From Coriobacteriia bacterium (GTDB lineage Bacteria; Actinomycetota; Coriobacteriia; Anaerosomatales; Anaerosomataceae): 64,000 nt of DNA. The stretch is from contig JAUSBK010000003.1 in the NCBI GenBank assembly GCA_030652115.1, forward strand, positions 62,001-126,000, given 5' to 3'. Positions 24,964 to 33,956 of the stretch are shown here, piece after piece; the first letter of the stretch is position 1, and each line of letters opens with the position of its first letter. A program made the translations under genes and the position numbers. A model generated the notes under the pieces. It did not search any database. It was not told the origin of the DNA and saw only the letters and a list, made by a program, of their open reading frames with translations.

Positions 24964-25800
24964 ATGGCCGCTCAGCGCTTCCGCCCCGCCACTTCCGCCG
25001 AGATCGGCCGCCTTGCGCGCACGCTAACGGCCACACGCGTCTTCGGCGACGCGCTGGAACTGCAGGCGGTCTCAGGCGCGGAGTCCTGGAGGGTGCAGGT
25101 CAGCAGCAAGGGTGATGTCGTGGTGCTGGGCCGCTGGCGGGACCACCTGCCGTACCTCTCGATCGAGGCGCTCTGGTGTCCAGTGAGTCGTTCGGAAATG
25201 GCGCTGGCCGAGATCCGCCGGATCGCCACGGAGCAGGGAATGAACGACGTCATCAGCCCGCCCACGCCTGTGGAAGACATGCACTTCTACGAGTCGGCCG
25301 GCATGCGCATCCATACGCTCGTGTCCGCATACCGGCTGGTACGGTCGGCCGATGCTCCCGCCACGGACCCGCCTCAAGAGGTGAGTCTTCGAGTCGCCGG
25401 AGCGCAGGATCTGCCGGCCCTGCTCGATCTGGACGCGCGCTGCTTCGATGCGTTCTGGCGCTACGACCTCAGGCACCTCGAGCGTTTCCTGGCCTCGGCC
25501 AGGCTGGCCCTCGCCGAGCGTGGCGGTGAGGTCGTCGGCTATACTCTGTGCACGTTGAGCGGTGGCGAGGGGCTTCTCGGCAGACTGTGTGTCGCGCCCG
25601 AGTGGCGGCGGCGCGGAATCGGCTCCGCGCTCGTGCGTGACGCGGTCGGGCATGTGTGGGAGCAGGGCGGACGCAACGTGACGCTCTCAACGCAGATCGA
25701 CAACGCGGCGTCGCAGGAGCTGTATCGCCGAGAGCGCTTCAGGGACACAGGCCGCAGCTACGCCTTCCTGAGATTCGGGACCGACGAGAGGGTGAGGTGA
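24964..25800 (+). CDS. GNAT-family N-acetyltransferase, probably tandem
   Basis: A 278-residue protein that begins directly after the transporter stop. The C-terminal half (about 140-275) is a clear GNAT domain with the acetyl-CoA loop VAPEWRRRGIGSALVRDAV. The N-terminal half has the size and beta-pattern of a second, diverged GNAT fold without the acetyl-CoA loop. Substrate unknown. Its stop overlaps the GTG of the LytS-like kinase. Confidence 0.8.
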   Translation: MAAQRFRPATSAEIGRLARTLTATRVFGDALELQAVSGAESWRVQVSSKGDVVVLGRWRDHLPYLSIEALWCPVSRSEMALAEIRRIATEQGMNDVISPPTPVEDMHFYESAGMRIHTLVSAYRLVRSADAPATDPPQEVSLRVAGAQDLPALLDLDARCFDAFWRYDLRHLERFLASARLALAERGGEVVGYTLCTLSGGEGLLGRLCVAPEWRRRGIGSALVRDAVGHVWEQGGRNVTLSTQIDNAASQELYRRERFRDTGRSYAFLRFGTDERVR

Positions 25801-27095
25801 GGGCGATCTCAACCATGCGTTCGTGGGTGGTCGACGCCACGCTGCTCATCGCGACCTCCATCATCGCGATCGTCGTCGGGATGGGGCTCATCATCTCGCT
25901 GCCCCGCACGGTCTTCGTAGTGGCGATCGGAGGCCTGGCGCTGGTGGCCGTGGGGACCGCGGTGGCGCGGGTCGCTACCCGCCCCGACCACCTGCGGGCG
26001 ATGCAGTCGCACCAGATCCTTGAGATCGCTGACCGGTCGCTGGCGTATCTGAGGCGCGGCCTGGATCCCGAAACAGCCCAGGAGGTTTGCCGGCTCGCGC
26101 TCGAGGAGAGCGAGGCCGCAGCGGTGGCCATCACCGATACCGAGCAGGTGCTGGGCTTTGCGGGGATCGGGGAGGACCACCATGCCGTGGGCCGTCCGAT
26201 CATGACGCGGGCAACGCGCGAGTCCATCGAGATGAACGAGCACCGCATCCTCGGCTCGAAGGAGGAGATCGGTTGCCCGAAGCGCGACTGCATGCTGCGT
26301 GCCGCAATCGTGGTTCCGCTCGAGATACGCGGCGGGGCCGTGGGTACCCTCAAGTTCTACTACACAACGCCGCGCCTTCTGAACGAGACCCAGGTGACGA
26401 TGGTGGAGGGGTTGGCGGGCCTGCTCTCCACACAGCTCGAGCTCTCGGAGCTCGAACGCCAGACGGCACTCGCGTGCCGGATGGAGCTCAAGGCGCTGCA
26501 GGCGCAGATCAACCCGCACTTCCTGTTCAACACGATCAATACGATCGCGATGCTCATCCGAACCGACCCCGGCACGGCGCGCGAGCTGCTGCGCGAGTTC
26601 GCGTCGTTTTACCGTCGTACGCTCGAAGACAACGAGGGTCTGATACCGCTGCGACAGGAGCTCGAGTACGCCCTCACATACCTCCGCTTCGAGCAGGCGC
26701 GATTCGGCGACCGCCTGATCGTTGCCGAGGAGTTCGAGGCGGGCGTCCTGGACGTGTCGGTTCCCGCGTTCATCCTCCAGCCGCTCGTTGAGAACTGCGT
26801 GCAGCATGGGGTGTGTCCCGATCGCCCGCTCACCATCAAGCTCACCGGCTCCCGCGAGGGCCGGGTCATCCGGGTGCACGTTACAGACGACGGGTCGGGA
26901 ATCGGCGAAGCCGAGCTGCCGCGCGTGCTTGAGGCCGGATTCGGCAAGGGGCTAGGCATCGCGCTCAAGAACGTGGACGATAGACTGAAGGGGCACTTCG
27001 GGCCCGGAAGTGGGCTTGCGGTGGACAGCGTCGAGGGCCAGGGGACGACCGTGACCGTGTCGATCGTCGTACCCCTGGAGGAGGTGAGCGAGTAG
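25797..27095 (+). CDS. LytS-type sensor histidine kinase
   Basis: A 432-residue kinase. Two N-terminal hydrophobic segments (residues about 12-58) are followed by a GAF-like domain with cysteines in EEIGCPKRDCML, then the His_kinase motif LQAQINPHFLFNTINTI (phospho-His) and a HATPase domain (PLVENCVQHG, DDGSGIG). The GTG at 25797 overlaps the preceding stop; ATG 25815 is an alternative. The Cys pair could allow redox or metal sensing, which is inference. Pairs with the LytTR regulator five bases downstream. Confidence 0.88.
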   Translation: MRAISTMRSWVVDATLLIATSIIAIVVGMGLIISLPRTVFVVAIGGLALVAVGTAVARVATRPDHLRAMQSHQILEIADRSLAYLRRGLDPETAQEVCRLALEESEAAAVAITDTEQVLGFAGIGEDHHAVGRPIMTRATRESIEMNEHRILGSKEEIGCPKRDCMLRAAIVVPLEIRGGAVGTLKFYYTTPRLLNETQVTMVEGLAGLLSTQLELSELERQTALACRMELKALQAQINPHFLFNTINTIAMLIRTDPGTARELLREFASFYRRTLEDNEGLIPLRQELEYALTYLRFEQARFGDRLIVAEEFEAGVLDVSVPAFILQPLVENCVQHGVCPDRPLTIKLTGSREGRVIRVHVTDDGSGIGEAELPRVLEAGFGKGLGIALKNVDDRLKGHFGPGSGLAVDSVEGQGTTVTVSIVVPLEEVSE

Positions 27096-27099
27096 AGCG

Positions 27100-27807
27100 A
27101 TGCTTAAAGCACTGCTCGTAGACGATGAGGTGCCCGCTCGCTCCGAGCTGCGTTTCCTGCTGGGCGAAGCAGGCGGAGTCGAGGTCGTCGGTGAAGCGGG
27201 GAGCGCGAGTGAGGCGCTTCAGCTCATCAAGGCGATCCCGTACGATGTCGTATTTCTCGATGTGAACATGCCGGGGCTCTCGGGAATCGAGCTTGCCGAG
27301 ACACTCACCGGGCTCGCCCATCCGCCAGCGATCGTGTTCGTGACGGCGCACAGCGAGCATGCCGTACAGGCGTTCGAAGTGGCCGCGGTGGACTATCTCG
27401 TGAAGCCGGTCGAGATCCGCAGACTACGGATGGCTATCGATCGGTTGGTGCCGGCCACAGAGACGCCGGCGCGCCTCGAGCGGCTTCCCGTGGAACGCGG
27501 AGGCCGCAAGCTGCTTCTCCAGGTAGCCGACATCTGCCACATCATGGCGAAGGACGATTACAGCTACATATACACGGACGGTGAGCGTTACCTCTCAACG
27601 CTCTCGCTCGCCGATCTGGAGCAGAAGCTCGAGCCGCAGGGCTTCTTCCGGGTGCATCGTCGCTACCTGGTCAACCTCGCGCAGGTCAAAGAGGTTGCGC
27701 CGATGTATGGCGGCACGATGGAGCTCACACTCAAGGATGCTTCCGAGACCCGCATACCTGTCTCCCGCAGGCGCGCCCCGGCACTCAAGCGGTTCCTGGG
27801 GCTGTGA
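27100..27807 (+). CDS. LytTR-family response regulator
   Basis: A 235-residue regulator. The receiver has the DDE acidic cluster at residues 8-10, D54 (VFLDVNMPG) and KPV. The C-terminal LytTR DNA-binding domain has FFRVHRRYLVNLAQVKEV, the family core. In related systems such as BtsSR, LytS/LytTR pairs control carboxylate transporters; the sodium:solute symporter at 29411 is a plausible target here. I did not find a convincing LytTR direct repeat upstream of it. Confidence 0.9.
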   Translation: MLKALLVDDEVPARSELRFLLGEAGGVEVVGEAGSASEALQLIKAIPYDVVFLDVNMPGLSGIELAETLTGLAHPPAIVFVTAHSEHAVQAFEVAAVDYLVKPVEIRRLRMAIDRLVPATETPARLERLPVERGGRKLLLQVADICHIMAKDDYSYIYTDGERYLSTLSLADLEQKLEPQGFFRVHRRYLVNLAQVKEVAPMYGGTMELTLKDASETRIPVSRRRAPALKRFLGL

Positions 27808-27810
27808 GCG

Positions 27811-28269
27811 ATGAAGCTCGGCGCGGTATCTGATACCCACGGGACTCTCCCGGAATCTGCCGCTTCGGTGCTTGCGGGCGTGGATCGCATCGTCCACGCG
27901 GGGGACATCGGCAGTCAGCGCGTCCTCGATGACCTTGAGTCGATCGCACCGGTGATCGCGGTGCACGGGAACATGGACACCGGACAGCTCGAGTGGCGTC
28001 TTCTGGACACCGCCGTCCTGCGCATGAACGACCATCGCATCCTCGTTGCCCACAAGGCGAGCGACGTGATCGCCTCGGGCATTCCTGAGGGCGTCTCGGT
28101 GATCGTGAGCGGGCACACGCATCGCCCCGCCATCGAGCAGGTCGGAGACGTGCTGTTCGTCAACCCGGGCAGCGCGGGCGGCAAGAACCGCGACGGTCGT
28201 GGCGCCACTGCCGCGATCATCGACCTCGCCGTCTCCCCGCCATCGGCGCAGATCGTCGATCTGCCGTAG
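27811..28269 (+). CDS. YfcE/MJ0936-type metallophosphodiesterase
   Basis: A 152-residue phosphodiesterase of the short calcineurin-like group. Motifs are SDTHG, HAGDIG, HGNMD, HKAS and SGHTHRP, covering all metal ligands, although the fourth motif has HKA rather than HG. The ATG lies three bases after the LytTR gene, so it is probably cotranscribed. Substrate unknown. Confidence 0.85.
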   Translation: MKLGAVSDTHGTLPESAASVLAGVDRIVHAGDIGSQRVLDDLESIAPVIAVHGNMDTGQLEWRLLDTAVLRMNDHRILVAHKASDVIASGIPEGVSVIVSGHTHRPAIEQVGDVLFVNPGSAGGKNRDGRGATAAIIDLAVSPPSAQIVDLP

Positions 28270-28285
28270 ACACTCCCCACGCTCC

Positions 28286-28357
28286 AGAACGGCGGTAAGC
28301 GGTACTTCCGCGCGGTGAGCGGCGGGTACGCCGTTCTCCGACGGTGAGGCAGCCGTC
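28286..28357 (+). other. structured leader before the universal stress protein gene
   Basis: In the 223-base gap 28270-28492, AGAACGGCG (28286-28294) pairs with CGCCGTTCT (28329-28337), enclosing GCGG/CCGC (28299-28302, 28308-28311). A second hairpin GACGG...CCGTC (28340-28344, 28353-28357) follows. It may be the terminator of the upstream operon or a leader; no known riboswitch class is recognised. Confidence 0.35.
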
Positions 28358-28492
28358 TGCCGGCGCATTCCGCCCTTCCGCCGAGGCTTCGCCACCGCAG
28401 GCGGCAGGTTCGTTCCGCACGTCCCCTCATGCTCGTAGCCTTGTGGTGCGGGCGTGCGCACGCCGCCCGACAGTCGCTGGGAGGTGGAACGC

Positions 28493-28987
28493 ATGGAGGT
28501 CTGCATCAAAGGCTCAGCCGAGTCAGTGAAGCTCGGCGATATCGATGAGGTTTGCGTCGAGATCGGTCGCATCCTGCTGCCGACGGATGGCTCCGAGCCT
28601 TCGGTCGCGGCCACGGAGTACGCAGTGGCCCTCGCCAAGACGTTTGGCGCGACGGTGAAGGCCATTTACGTCGACACGGGGCTTGAGGCGCTCGAGTACC
28701 CCGAAGAGGTCATGACGGAGGACGTCTACGAGGGCGTTCATCCGTCGATCAAGGGACTCGCCCTCGCGTACACGCTCTGTGAGCGCAACGGAGTCGAGTG
28801 CGAGGTCGAGATCGTTCAGGGCGGCGTGGCCAAGCGCATCGTCGCGACGGCCGAGGACTGGAAGGCCGACATGATCGTCATCGGCGACACCGGCCGCACC
28901 GGCCTCAAGCGCATCGCGCTCGGCAGCGTGGCCGAGACGGTCGTGAAGGGCTCGCCTATTCCCGTGTTCGTTGTGAAGTCCGACTGA
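28493..28987 (+). CDS. universal stress protein, UspA family
   Basis: A 164-residue protein with a 35-residue N-terminal extension before the Usp fold. ILLPTDGSEPS opens the fold, and GDTGRTGLKRIALGSVAE is the ATP-binding G-x2-G-x9-GS motif, so it should bind ATP. GGGAGGTGG precedes the ATG at 28493. It lies between the LytS/LytTR block and a carboxylate symporter, as Usp genes often do next to transporters. Confidence 0.88.
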   Translation: MEVCIKGSAESVKLGDIDEVCVEIGRILLPTDGSEPSVAATEYAVALAKTFGATVKAIYVDTGLEALEYPEEVMTEDVYEGVHPSIKGLALAYTLCERNGVECEVEIVQGGVAKRIVATAEDWKADMIVIGDTGRTGLKRIALGSVAETVVKGSPIPVFVVKSD

Positions 28988-29030
28988 CCGCCGGAGACCC
29001 GGCTCGCTCAAGACAAGAGGAGGTGCACAC

Positions 29031-29414
29031 ATGCCAGACTCGAAACTGCACGTCATCTCGACGGTCTCCGGTGATTCGCAGCATATCCGGCACGGCGACC
29101 ACACGGACACCATCGAGAGCGTCGACATCGTGTTCCGCGCCCAGCGCAAGCTGAGCTTCACGTACGGTGCGATCTTCTTCGCTGTGACGCTCGCTATCCC
29201 CGCCGCTTCGGTGTGGTGGGAGGGCTGGTACGCGGTGCCGATCTGGGGCGGTTTCACCGCCAACTACCTGGTCGTTTCACTGCTTTACTACATCTTCTTG
29301 TGGACCATGGCCTGGACCTACTCCAAGCAGGCCGACAAGCTCGATGAGCAACTCATGGACATGGCCACAGCGATCACGGCCACTGAGACTGCGAAGGAGG
29401 TGGAAGCCGAATGA
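29031..29414 (+). CDS. small membrane subunit of a sodium:solute symporter (DUF485/YjcH-like)
   Basis: A 127-residue protein with two membrane helices (about 48-65 and 80-100) and a polar C-terminus. LSFTYGAIFFAVTLAIPA and the SLLYYIFLWTMAWTYSKQAD block match the small protein that accompanies ActP-type symporters. Its stop overlaps the ATG of the symporter gene, a strong sign of a joint complex. GAGGAGGTG precedes the ATG. Confidence 0.8.
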   Translation: MPDSKLHVISTVSGDSQHIRHGDHTDTIESVDIVFRAQRKLSFTYGAIFFAVTLAIPAASVWWEGWYAVPIWGGFTANYLVVSLLYYIFLWTMAWTYSKQADKLDEQLMDMATAITATETAKEVEAE

Positions 29415-31243
29415 ACACGATAGCCATCGTTCTCGTCATCGCTCTGATCGTCTTCACGATCTCGCTCTCGATCTTTAGCCGCCGCTTCACGCGCACCACT
29501 GCCGACTTCTACCTGGCAGGCCGCAAGGTCGGGTCCTTCTCGAACGCCTCGGCGATCTCTGGCGACTACCTCTCCGCCGCCTCCTTCCTGGGAGTCGCGG
29601 GAGCGGTGTACGCATCCGGACTCGATGGCGTGTGGTACGCTGCGGGCTTCGCCGGCGGCTTCATGGTCGTGGTGCTCTTCATCGCCTCGGCGCTCAGGCG
29701 CTTCGGCGAGTACACCGTGGCCGACTTCGCGTTCGGGCGCTTCGGCTCGAACCGCATCCGGCTGATCACCGTCATCGCGGTGTTGCTCACGTCGCTCTTC
29801 TACATGGCGCCGCAGATGTTCGGCGCCGGGACCACGTGGCAGGTGCTGGTGGGCAAGGGCGCATTCGGCATGGACCCGTACACCACAGGCGTTGTCGTCG
29901 TCGCCGGCATCATCGCTTTCTACGTGGCGGTCGGCGGTATGAAGGGCACGACGCTGAACCAGATCTTCCAGTTCTGGTGGCTCGCGTTCGCGATGACCAT
30001 GGTCGTCATCTTCTCGTTCGGCAACGGCTTCAGCTACCCGCAGGCGCTTGCCGATGCATCCGAGAGCCCGATCGTGAACACCAAGCAGATGACCGTCGCT
30101 GAGCTCACGACTGAGAATCCTGCGACGGGCAAGACCCCGTACGACTCAGCCGCAAGCCTCATGACCGAGGAGGAGCTCGCGAAGGTCGATGAGTTCATCG
30201 CCAGCGATGCCGAAGGCAAGATCCCGGTAGCGCTGCCTTCCGCAAACAAGCTACACGAGCTGCGTGACCAGCTCTTCTCCGAGCCCGGTCATCGCTACAA
30301 CACGTTCGACCAGTTCTCGATGGTGCTCGCACTCGTGTTGGGCACGGCCGGACTGCCGCACATCCTGAACCGGTACTACACCAACCCGTCCGGTTCGGCA
30401 GCCCGTCGCTCCACCTTCTGGGTGCTCGTGTTCATCGGGACGTTCTACATCTTCGCGCCGATCGCCGGTCTCGCCGGACTTGGCTTCATCAAAGAGTACC
30501 TCGCGGGCGGCGGCACCCTCAATGCAGCCACCGTGCACGGTCTGCTGGTCAAGCCCGACCAGGTCATGCCGACCCTCGCGGAGATCCTCGGCGGCCAGTG
30601 GCTGATGGGCATCGTGTCCGCCGGAGCGTTCGCGGCCATGTTCTCGACGGTGGGCGGTCTGCTCATCGCAGCGGCGTCGGCCATCGGCCATGACGTGTAC
30701 GAGAAGTACGTCGATCCCAACGCCACTGAGGCCAAGCGCGTGGCCGTGGGCAAGATCGCGGTGCTGGCGTTCGCTGCCCTCGCACTGTTCATCGGTCTAG
30801 CCATCCCCAAGTACGGTCTGGACCAGGCATACCCGGCGCTCATCGCCATGATGGTGACCTGGGCGTTCTCGGTCGGCGCCTCGGCCTTCGTGCCGATGCT
30901 GCTCACCGGCATCTGGTGGAAGGGTACGACCGAGAGGGGCGCGACCGCAGGTATGCTCGTTGGCCTGATCAGCGCCATTTCGATCATCTTCCTGAACATC
31001 TTCCAGCAGCTTGGGACGGTCGGAAAGGAAGGCATCCTCGGGTTCTTCGGGGCGCTCACCTTCCCGGTGCTCTTCACGTTCCCGCTGGGCCTGCTCACCA
31101 TCATCATCGTGAGCAAGATCGACGGGCAGCTTCCCAAGAACGTGGATCAGATCTGGATGCGGATCCACGGAACGGCGAGCGAACGTCACGAGAAGCAGCA
31201 CGGTCTCGACAAGGTCGGCAGCATGTTCACAAAGGGCAAGTAG
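29411..31243 (+). CDS. sodium:solute symporter, ActP-like monocarboxylate permease
   Basis: A 610-residue protein with about thirteen membrane segments. DFYLAGRKVGSFSNASAISGDYLSAASFLG is the typical SSS/ActP N-terminal block, and a GTAGLPHILNRYYT segment follows the large extracytoplasmic loop (about residues 215-295). ActP-type carriers take up acetate, propionate or pyruvate with sodium or protons. The long loop between TM helices 6 and 7 is a feature of the family variant paired with a small DUF485/DUF4212 subunit. Substrate not proven. Confidence 0.85.
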   Translation: MNTIAIVLVIALIVFTISLSIFSRRFTRTTADFYLAGRKVGSFSNASAISGDYLSAASFLGVAGAVYASGLDGVWYAAGFAGGFMVVVLFIASALRRFGEYTVADFAFGRFGSNRIRLITVIAVLLTSLFYMAPQMFGAGTTWQVLVGKGAFGMDPYTTGVVVVAGIIAFYVAVGGMKGTTLNQIFQFWWLAFAMTMVVIFSFGNGFSYPQALADASESPIVNTKQMTVAELTTENPATGKTPYDSAASLMTEEELAKVDEFIASDAEGKIPVALPSANKLHELRDQLFSEPGHRYNTFDQFSMVLALVLGTAGLPHILNRYYTNPSGSAARRSTFWVLVFIGTFYIFAPIAGLAGLGFIKEYLAGGGTLNAATVHGLLVKPDQVMPTLAEILGGQWLMGIVSAGAFAAMFSTVGGLLIAAASAIGHDVYEKYVDPNATEAKRVAVGKIAVLAFAALALFIGLAIPKYGLDQAYPALIAMMVTWAFSVGASAFVPMLLTGIWWKGTTERGATAGMLVGLISAISIIFLNIFQQLGTVGKEGILGFFGALTFPVLFTFPLGLLTIIIVSKIDGQLPKNVDQIWMRIHGTASERHEKQHGLDKVGSMFTKGK

Positions 31244-31285
31244 GCGTCTCGGGTCCCACCCCCCAGTAGGGACCCAGAGCGCGGC

Positions 31286-31317
31286 GCGCCGGCTCCACCG
31301 AGAGGTGGGGCCGGCGC
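31286..31317. terminator. convergent terminator between symporter and pgi
   Basis: A 14-base stem, 31286-31299 with 31304-31317, one wobble pair, loop GAGA. TGTCGTTT follows on the plus strand. It lies between the converging symporter and pgi genes. Confidence 0.8.
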
Positions 31318-31337
31318 TGTCGTTTCGGCGGGAGGGC

Positions 31338-32990
31338 TCAGCCTGCAGCGGCGATGATGTCCGCCGCGAGCTCACCGATGTCCTGAGCGCTCGTCGACGG
31401 CAAATCGACGCGCAGGATGCGGCGGTCGTGGCGGGCGAGTGTAACGAGATCGCCCTCGGCCTGCGCGCGGTGCAGCGCGGCGAGTGTGAAGCGCTTGCCG
31501 GGGATCTCGATGTCCTCGCGATCGCGCGCGGTCACCAGCACGAAGACGCCGGTGTTCGGGCCGCCCTTGTGCAGCTGACCGGTGGAGTGCAGGTAGCGCG
31601 GACCGAGTTCGAGGCAGACCGCGCGCCCGGTCGTGCGCGAAAGGTGGGCGCACGCTGCCCGGAGCGGTGCGAGCCGCATTTCGTCCTCGGGCGCGTAGAC
31701 GAGCAGGGCGAGGTAGTCGCCCTCGCGCGTGGCATCGATGGCAGTACGGAGCACCCCCACGCGGTCTGCGGGGAGCGGCTCGGGCGCAGCGAGCGCCCCG
31801 GCGAACGTGATCCACGTGCCGCTGAGATCGGCGACCGCGGCGGGCACGGAGGCGGCTCCGCCCTCAAGGATCTCCGTGGTCGCCTTCTTCGCCTCGGTCA
31901 CCGCTGGCTCGTCGAACGGGTTGACGCCGAGCAGCACGCCTGCGAACGCCGTCGCGAACTCCCAGCGCACGAACTCGGCCGCCACGTCGAAGACATCGGT
32001 GACGGTGAGCTCGAAGACCGGGTGGTCGGCGGCCACGTTCCGTGACCAGTCGGCGAGCGTCGTGTCGTCGCTAAAGCGGATGACCACGACCGCGCGGTCG
32101 GGACCGTAGCCCGAGGGCGTGGAAGGCTCGGTCTCGATCACCGGGACGACGCCCTTGCCGTCCTTGCCGAGCGACTCGGCCACCAGCTGCTCGATCCACA
32201 GGCCGAATGGCCGGAAGCGCTCACCGGTCACGAGCGTCAGCTTGTCCGCGCCGGCCTCCCAGGAGTCAGCGATCCAGCTGGCGAGCAGGGCCGCAGGATT
32301 CTCGGCCACCGGCGCGGCGCACGCACGCTCCATCGCCTCCGCGCGACTGATGAGGGTCGGCACGTGGACGCCGATGAGCGCGGCGGGTGCGAGCCCGAAC
32401 ATCGACAGCGCCGAGTAGCGACCGCCGACGGTGGCCGGACCCGTGAGCGCCGTGCGCATGAGCTCGCGCTCGCGCAGCTTCTCGAGTGGGGAGCCCGGAT
32501 CGGTGATGACGATGCAACGCCGGCCTGCCTCGCGGCGGTTCATGCCTTCGGCGGTGAGCCATGCGTGCACGATCGCGTAGAGCGACAGCGGCTCGATCGT
32601 CGAGCCCGACTTGCTCGCGATGAGCACGTAGGTGTGCTCCCGGTCGAGCGTTGCGAGCAGCTCGGTGATCTGAACCGGGGAGGTGGTGTCCAGCACATGG
32701 AGCCTGGGAAAGCCGTCCGCCTCGCCGATGATGCGGGCCATCACGAGCGGTGCAAGCGACGAGCCGCCCATGCCGAGCAGCAGCAGATCGGTGGCACCCT
32801 CGGAACTGAGAGCCTTGGCCAGACCATCGAGCAGCGGCAGACGTCCCGGCGCCTTCTCGGCGAGGTCGGTCCAGCCGAGGCGCTGCATGATGGGAATCCG
32901 CAGATCGATGTCGTCACTGAACAGCGACGCGTCGCGCGAGCGCAACCGCGCAACCGCGTCCAACGTCTCAAGCCGCTCGAGCGAACCCAT
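31338..32990 (-). CDS. pgi: glucose-6-phosphate isomerase (Tal-Pgi type)
   Basis: A 550-residue isomerase that interconverts glucose 6-phosphate and fructose 6-phosphate. GMGGSSLAP and SKSGSTIEPLS bind the phosphate, and LYLHSTGQLHKGGPN-like residues near 480 carry the late active-site block (PRYLHSTGQLHKGGPNTG). This version matches the isomerase half of bifunctional transaldolase-isomerase proteins rather than classical Pgi. No transaldolase half is fused or adjacent. GAGGAGG precedes the ATG. Follows the DMT transporter gene on the same strand. Confidence 0.88.
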   Translation of the reverse strand: MGSLERLETLDAVARLRSRDASLFSDDIDLRIPIMQRLGWTDLAEKAPGRLPLLDGLAKALSSEGATDLLLLGMGGSSLAPLVMARIIGEADGFPRLHVLDTTSPVQITELLATLDREHTYVLIASKSGSTIEPLSLYAIVHAWLTAEGMNRREAGRRCIVITDPGSPLEKLRERELMRTALTGPATVGGRYSALSMFGLAPAALIGVHVPTLISRAEAMERACAAPVAENPAALLASWIADSWEAGADKLTLVTGERFRPFGLWIEQLVAESLGKDGKGVVPVIETEPSTPSGYGPDRAVVVIRFSDDTTLADWSRNVAADHPVFELTVTDVFDVAAEFVRWEFATAFAGVLLGVNPFDEPAVTEAKKATTEILEGGAASVPAAVADLSGTWITFAGALAAPEPLPADRVGVLRTAIDATREGDYLALLVYAPEDEMRLAPLRAACAHLSRTTGRAVCLELGPRYLHSTGQLHKGGPNTGVFVLVTARDREDIEIPGKRFTLAALHRAQAEGDLVTLARHDRRILRVDLPSTSAQDIGELAADIIAAAG

Positions 32991-32999
32991 GGCGCCTCC

Positions 33000-33950
33000 T
33001 CATGCGTTTCCGGTCTCGAGCACCGCGTCGGGCGCCTCGATTCCGGGCATCGGTTCCATTCTAGCCACCAGCACGCCTCCGAGCACCACGAGTGTGCCGC
33101 CGATGAGCGTTGCCGCGGTCAGTGGCTCGCTGAGGAAGAGCGCAGCGAAGATCACCGCGCTCACCGGTTCGGCGTACATCAGGATGCCGGCGTGGTCGGC
33201 GCGGACGCGACGGAGTCCCGAGAGGAAGACGAACCCCGTGAGCGCGGTGTGGACGACGCCGAGCGTTGCGAGCGCCGCATACGCGCCTGCGGACGTAGGT
33301 GCGCCGCCGTGGGTGTAGGACCAGATCACGAGCGGCAGCAACACGATCGAGGCCACGCCATACTCGCCGAGCATGAGCGCGCCGCTCGAGATGTCGCGGA
33401 TGATCTTCTTCGAGCGCAACAGCAGTGCGGCGTAGGTGAGGGCCGAGGCCGCGGCGAGTCCGGCGCCGAGCGCCTGTCGTCCGCCGCCGAGTGCGAGGCC
33501 GTGCTGCGCGAGGATTATCACGATGCCGCCGAGCGCGAGGCCGAGCGGCAGCACGATCCGGCGGTCGAACCGCTCGCCGACAACCAGCGGCGTGAGCGCT
33601 GCGACGAACACGGGGCCCGTGTAGCCGAGCAGTTCGGCGGTGGCCACCTCGGTGAGGTCGAGCGCGGTGAGGAACAGCAGCCAGTTCACCATGAGGAGCA
33701 GGCCTTGCGTGATGACCTGCCACCACTTGCGCCTGTCGAGCGAGGCGACCTCTCGCCAGCCACCGGTCGCGAGCATCCAGATGCCGATCACGATCGTGGC
33801 AAAGAAGACGCGGTAGAAGACCTTCACCCACGGGTCGCCGTCGGCAGCGCGCAGCACGAGCGGGATGGTGCCCCACACGATGCCGGTGAGCGCCACTCTG
33901 ATCAGGCCGGAGACCCGCTCGCCGGAGGTCGCTGCGACGTCGTGCGGCAT
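33000..33950 (-). CDS. EamA/DMT-superfamily transporter
   Basis: A 316-residue membrane protein with ten predicted helices in two EamA repeats (PWVKVFYRVFFATIV... and GALMLGEYGV...). Ends with a short polar tail. DMT proteins export metabolites or take up small molecules; substrate unknown. It lies six bases after hypE and ten before pgi, so probably belongs to the same transcript. The presence of an unrelated exporter in the hyp operon may be incidental. Confidence 0.85.
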   Translation of the reverse strand: MPHDVAATSGERVSGLIRVALTGIVWGTIPLVLRAADGDPWVKVFYRVFFATIVIGIWMLATGGWREVASLDRRKWWQVITQGLLLMVNWLLFLTALDLTEVATAELLGYTGPVFVAALTPLVVGERFDRRIVLPLGLALGGIVIILAQHGLALGGGRQALGAGLAAASALTYAALLLRSKKIIRDISSGALMLGEYGVASIVLLPLVIWSYTHGGAPTSAGAYAALATLGVVHTALTGFVFLSGLRRVRADHAGILMYAEPVSAVIFAALFLSEPLTAATLIGGTLVVLGGVLVARMEPMPGIEAPDAVLETGNA

Positions 33951-33956
33951 GGCGTG

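Noticed and set aside
28270-28492. Gap before usp considered as a c-di-AMP (ydaO) or other known riboswitch
   Set aside because: Stems are present but no conserved loop sequences of a known class could be recognised.
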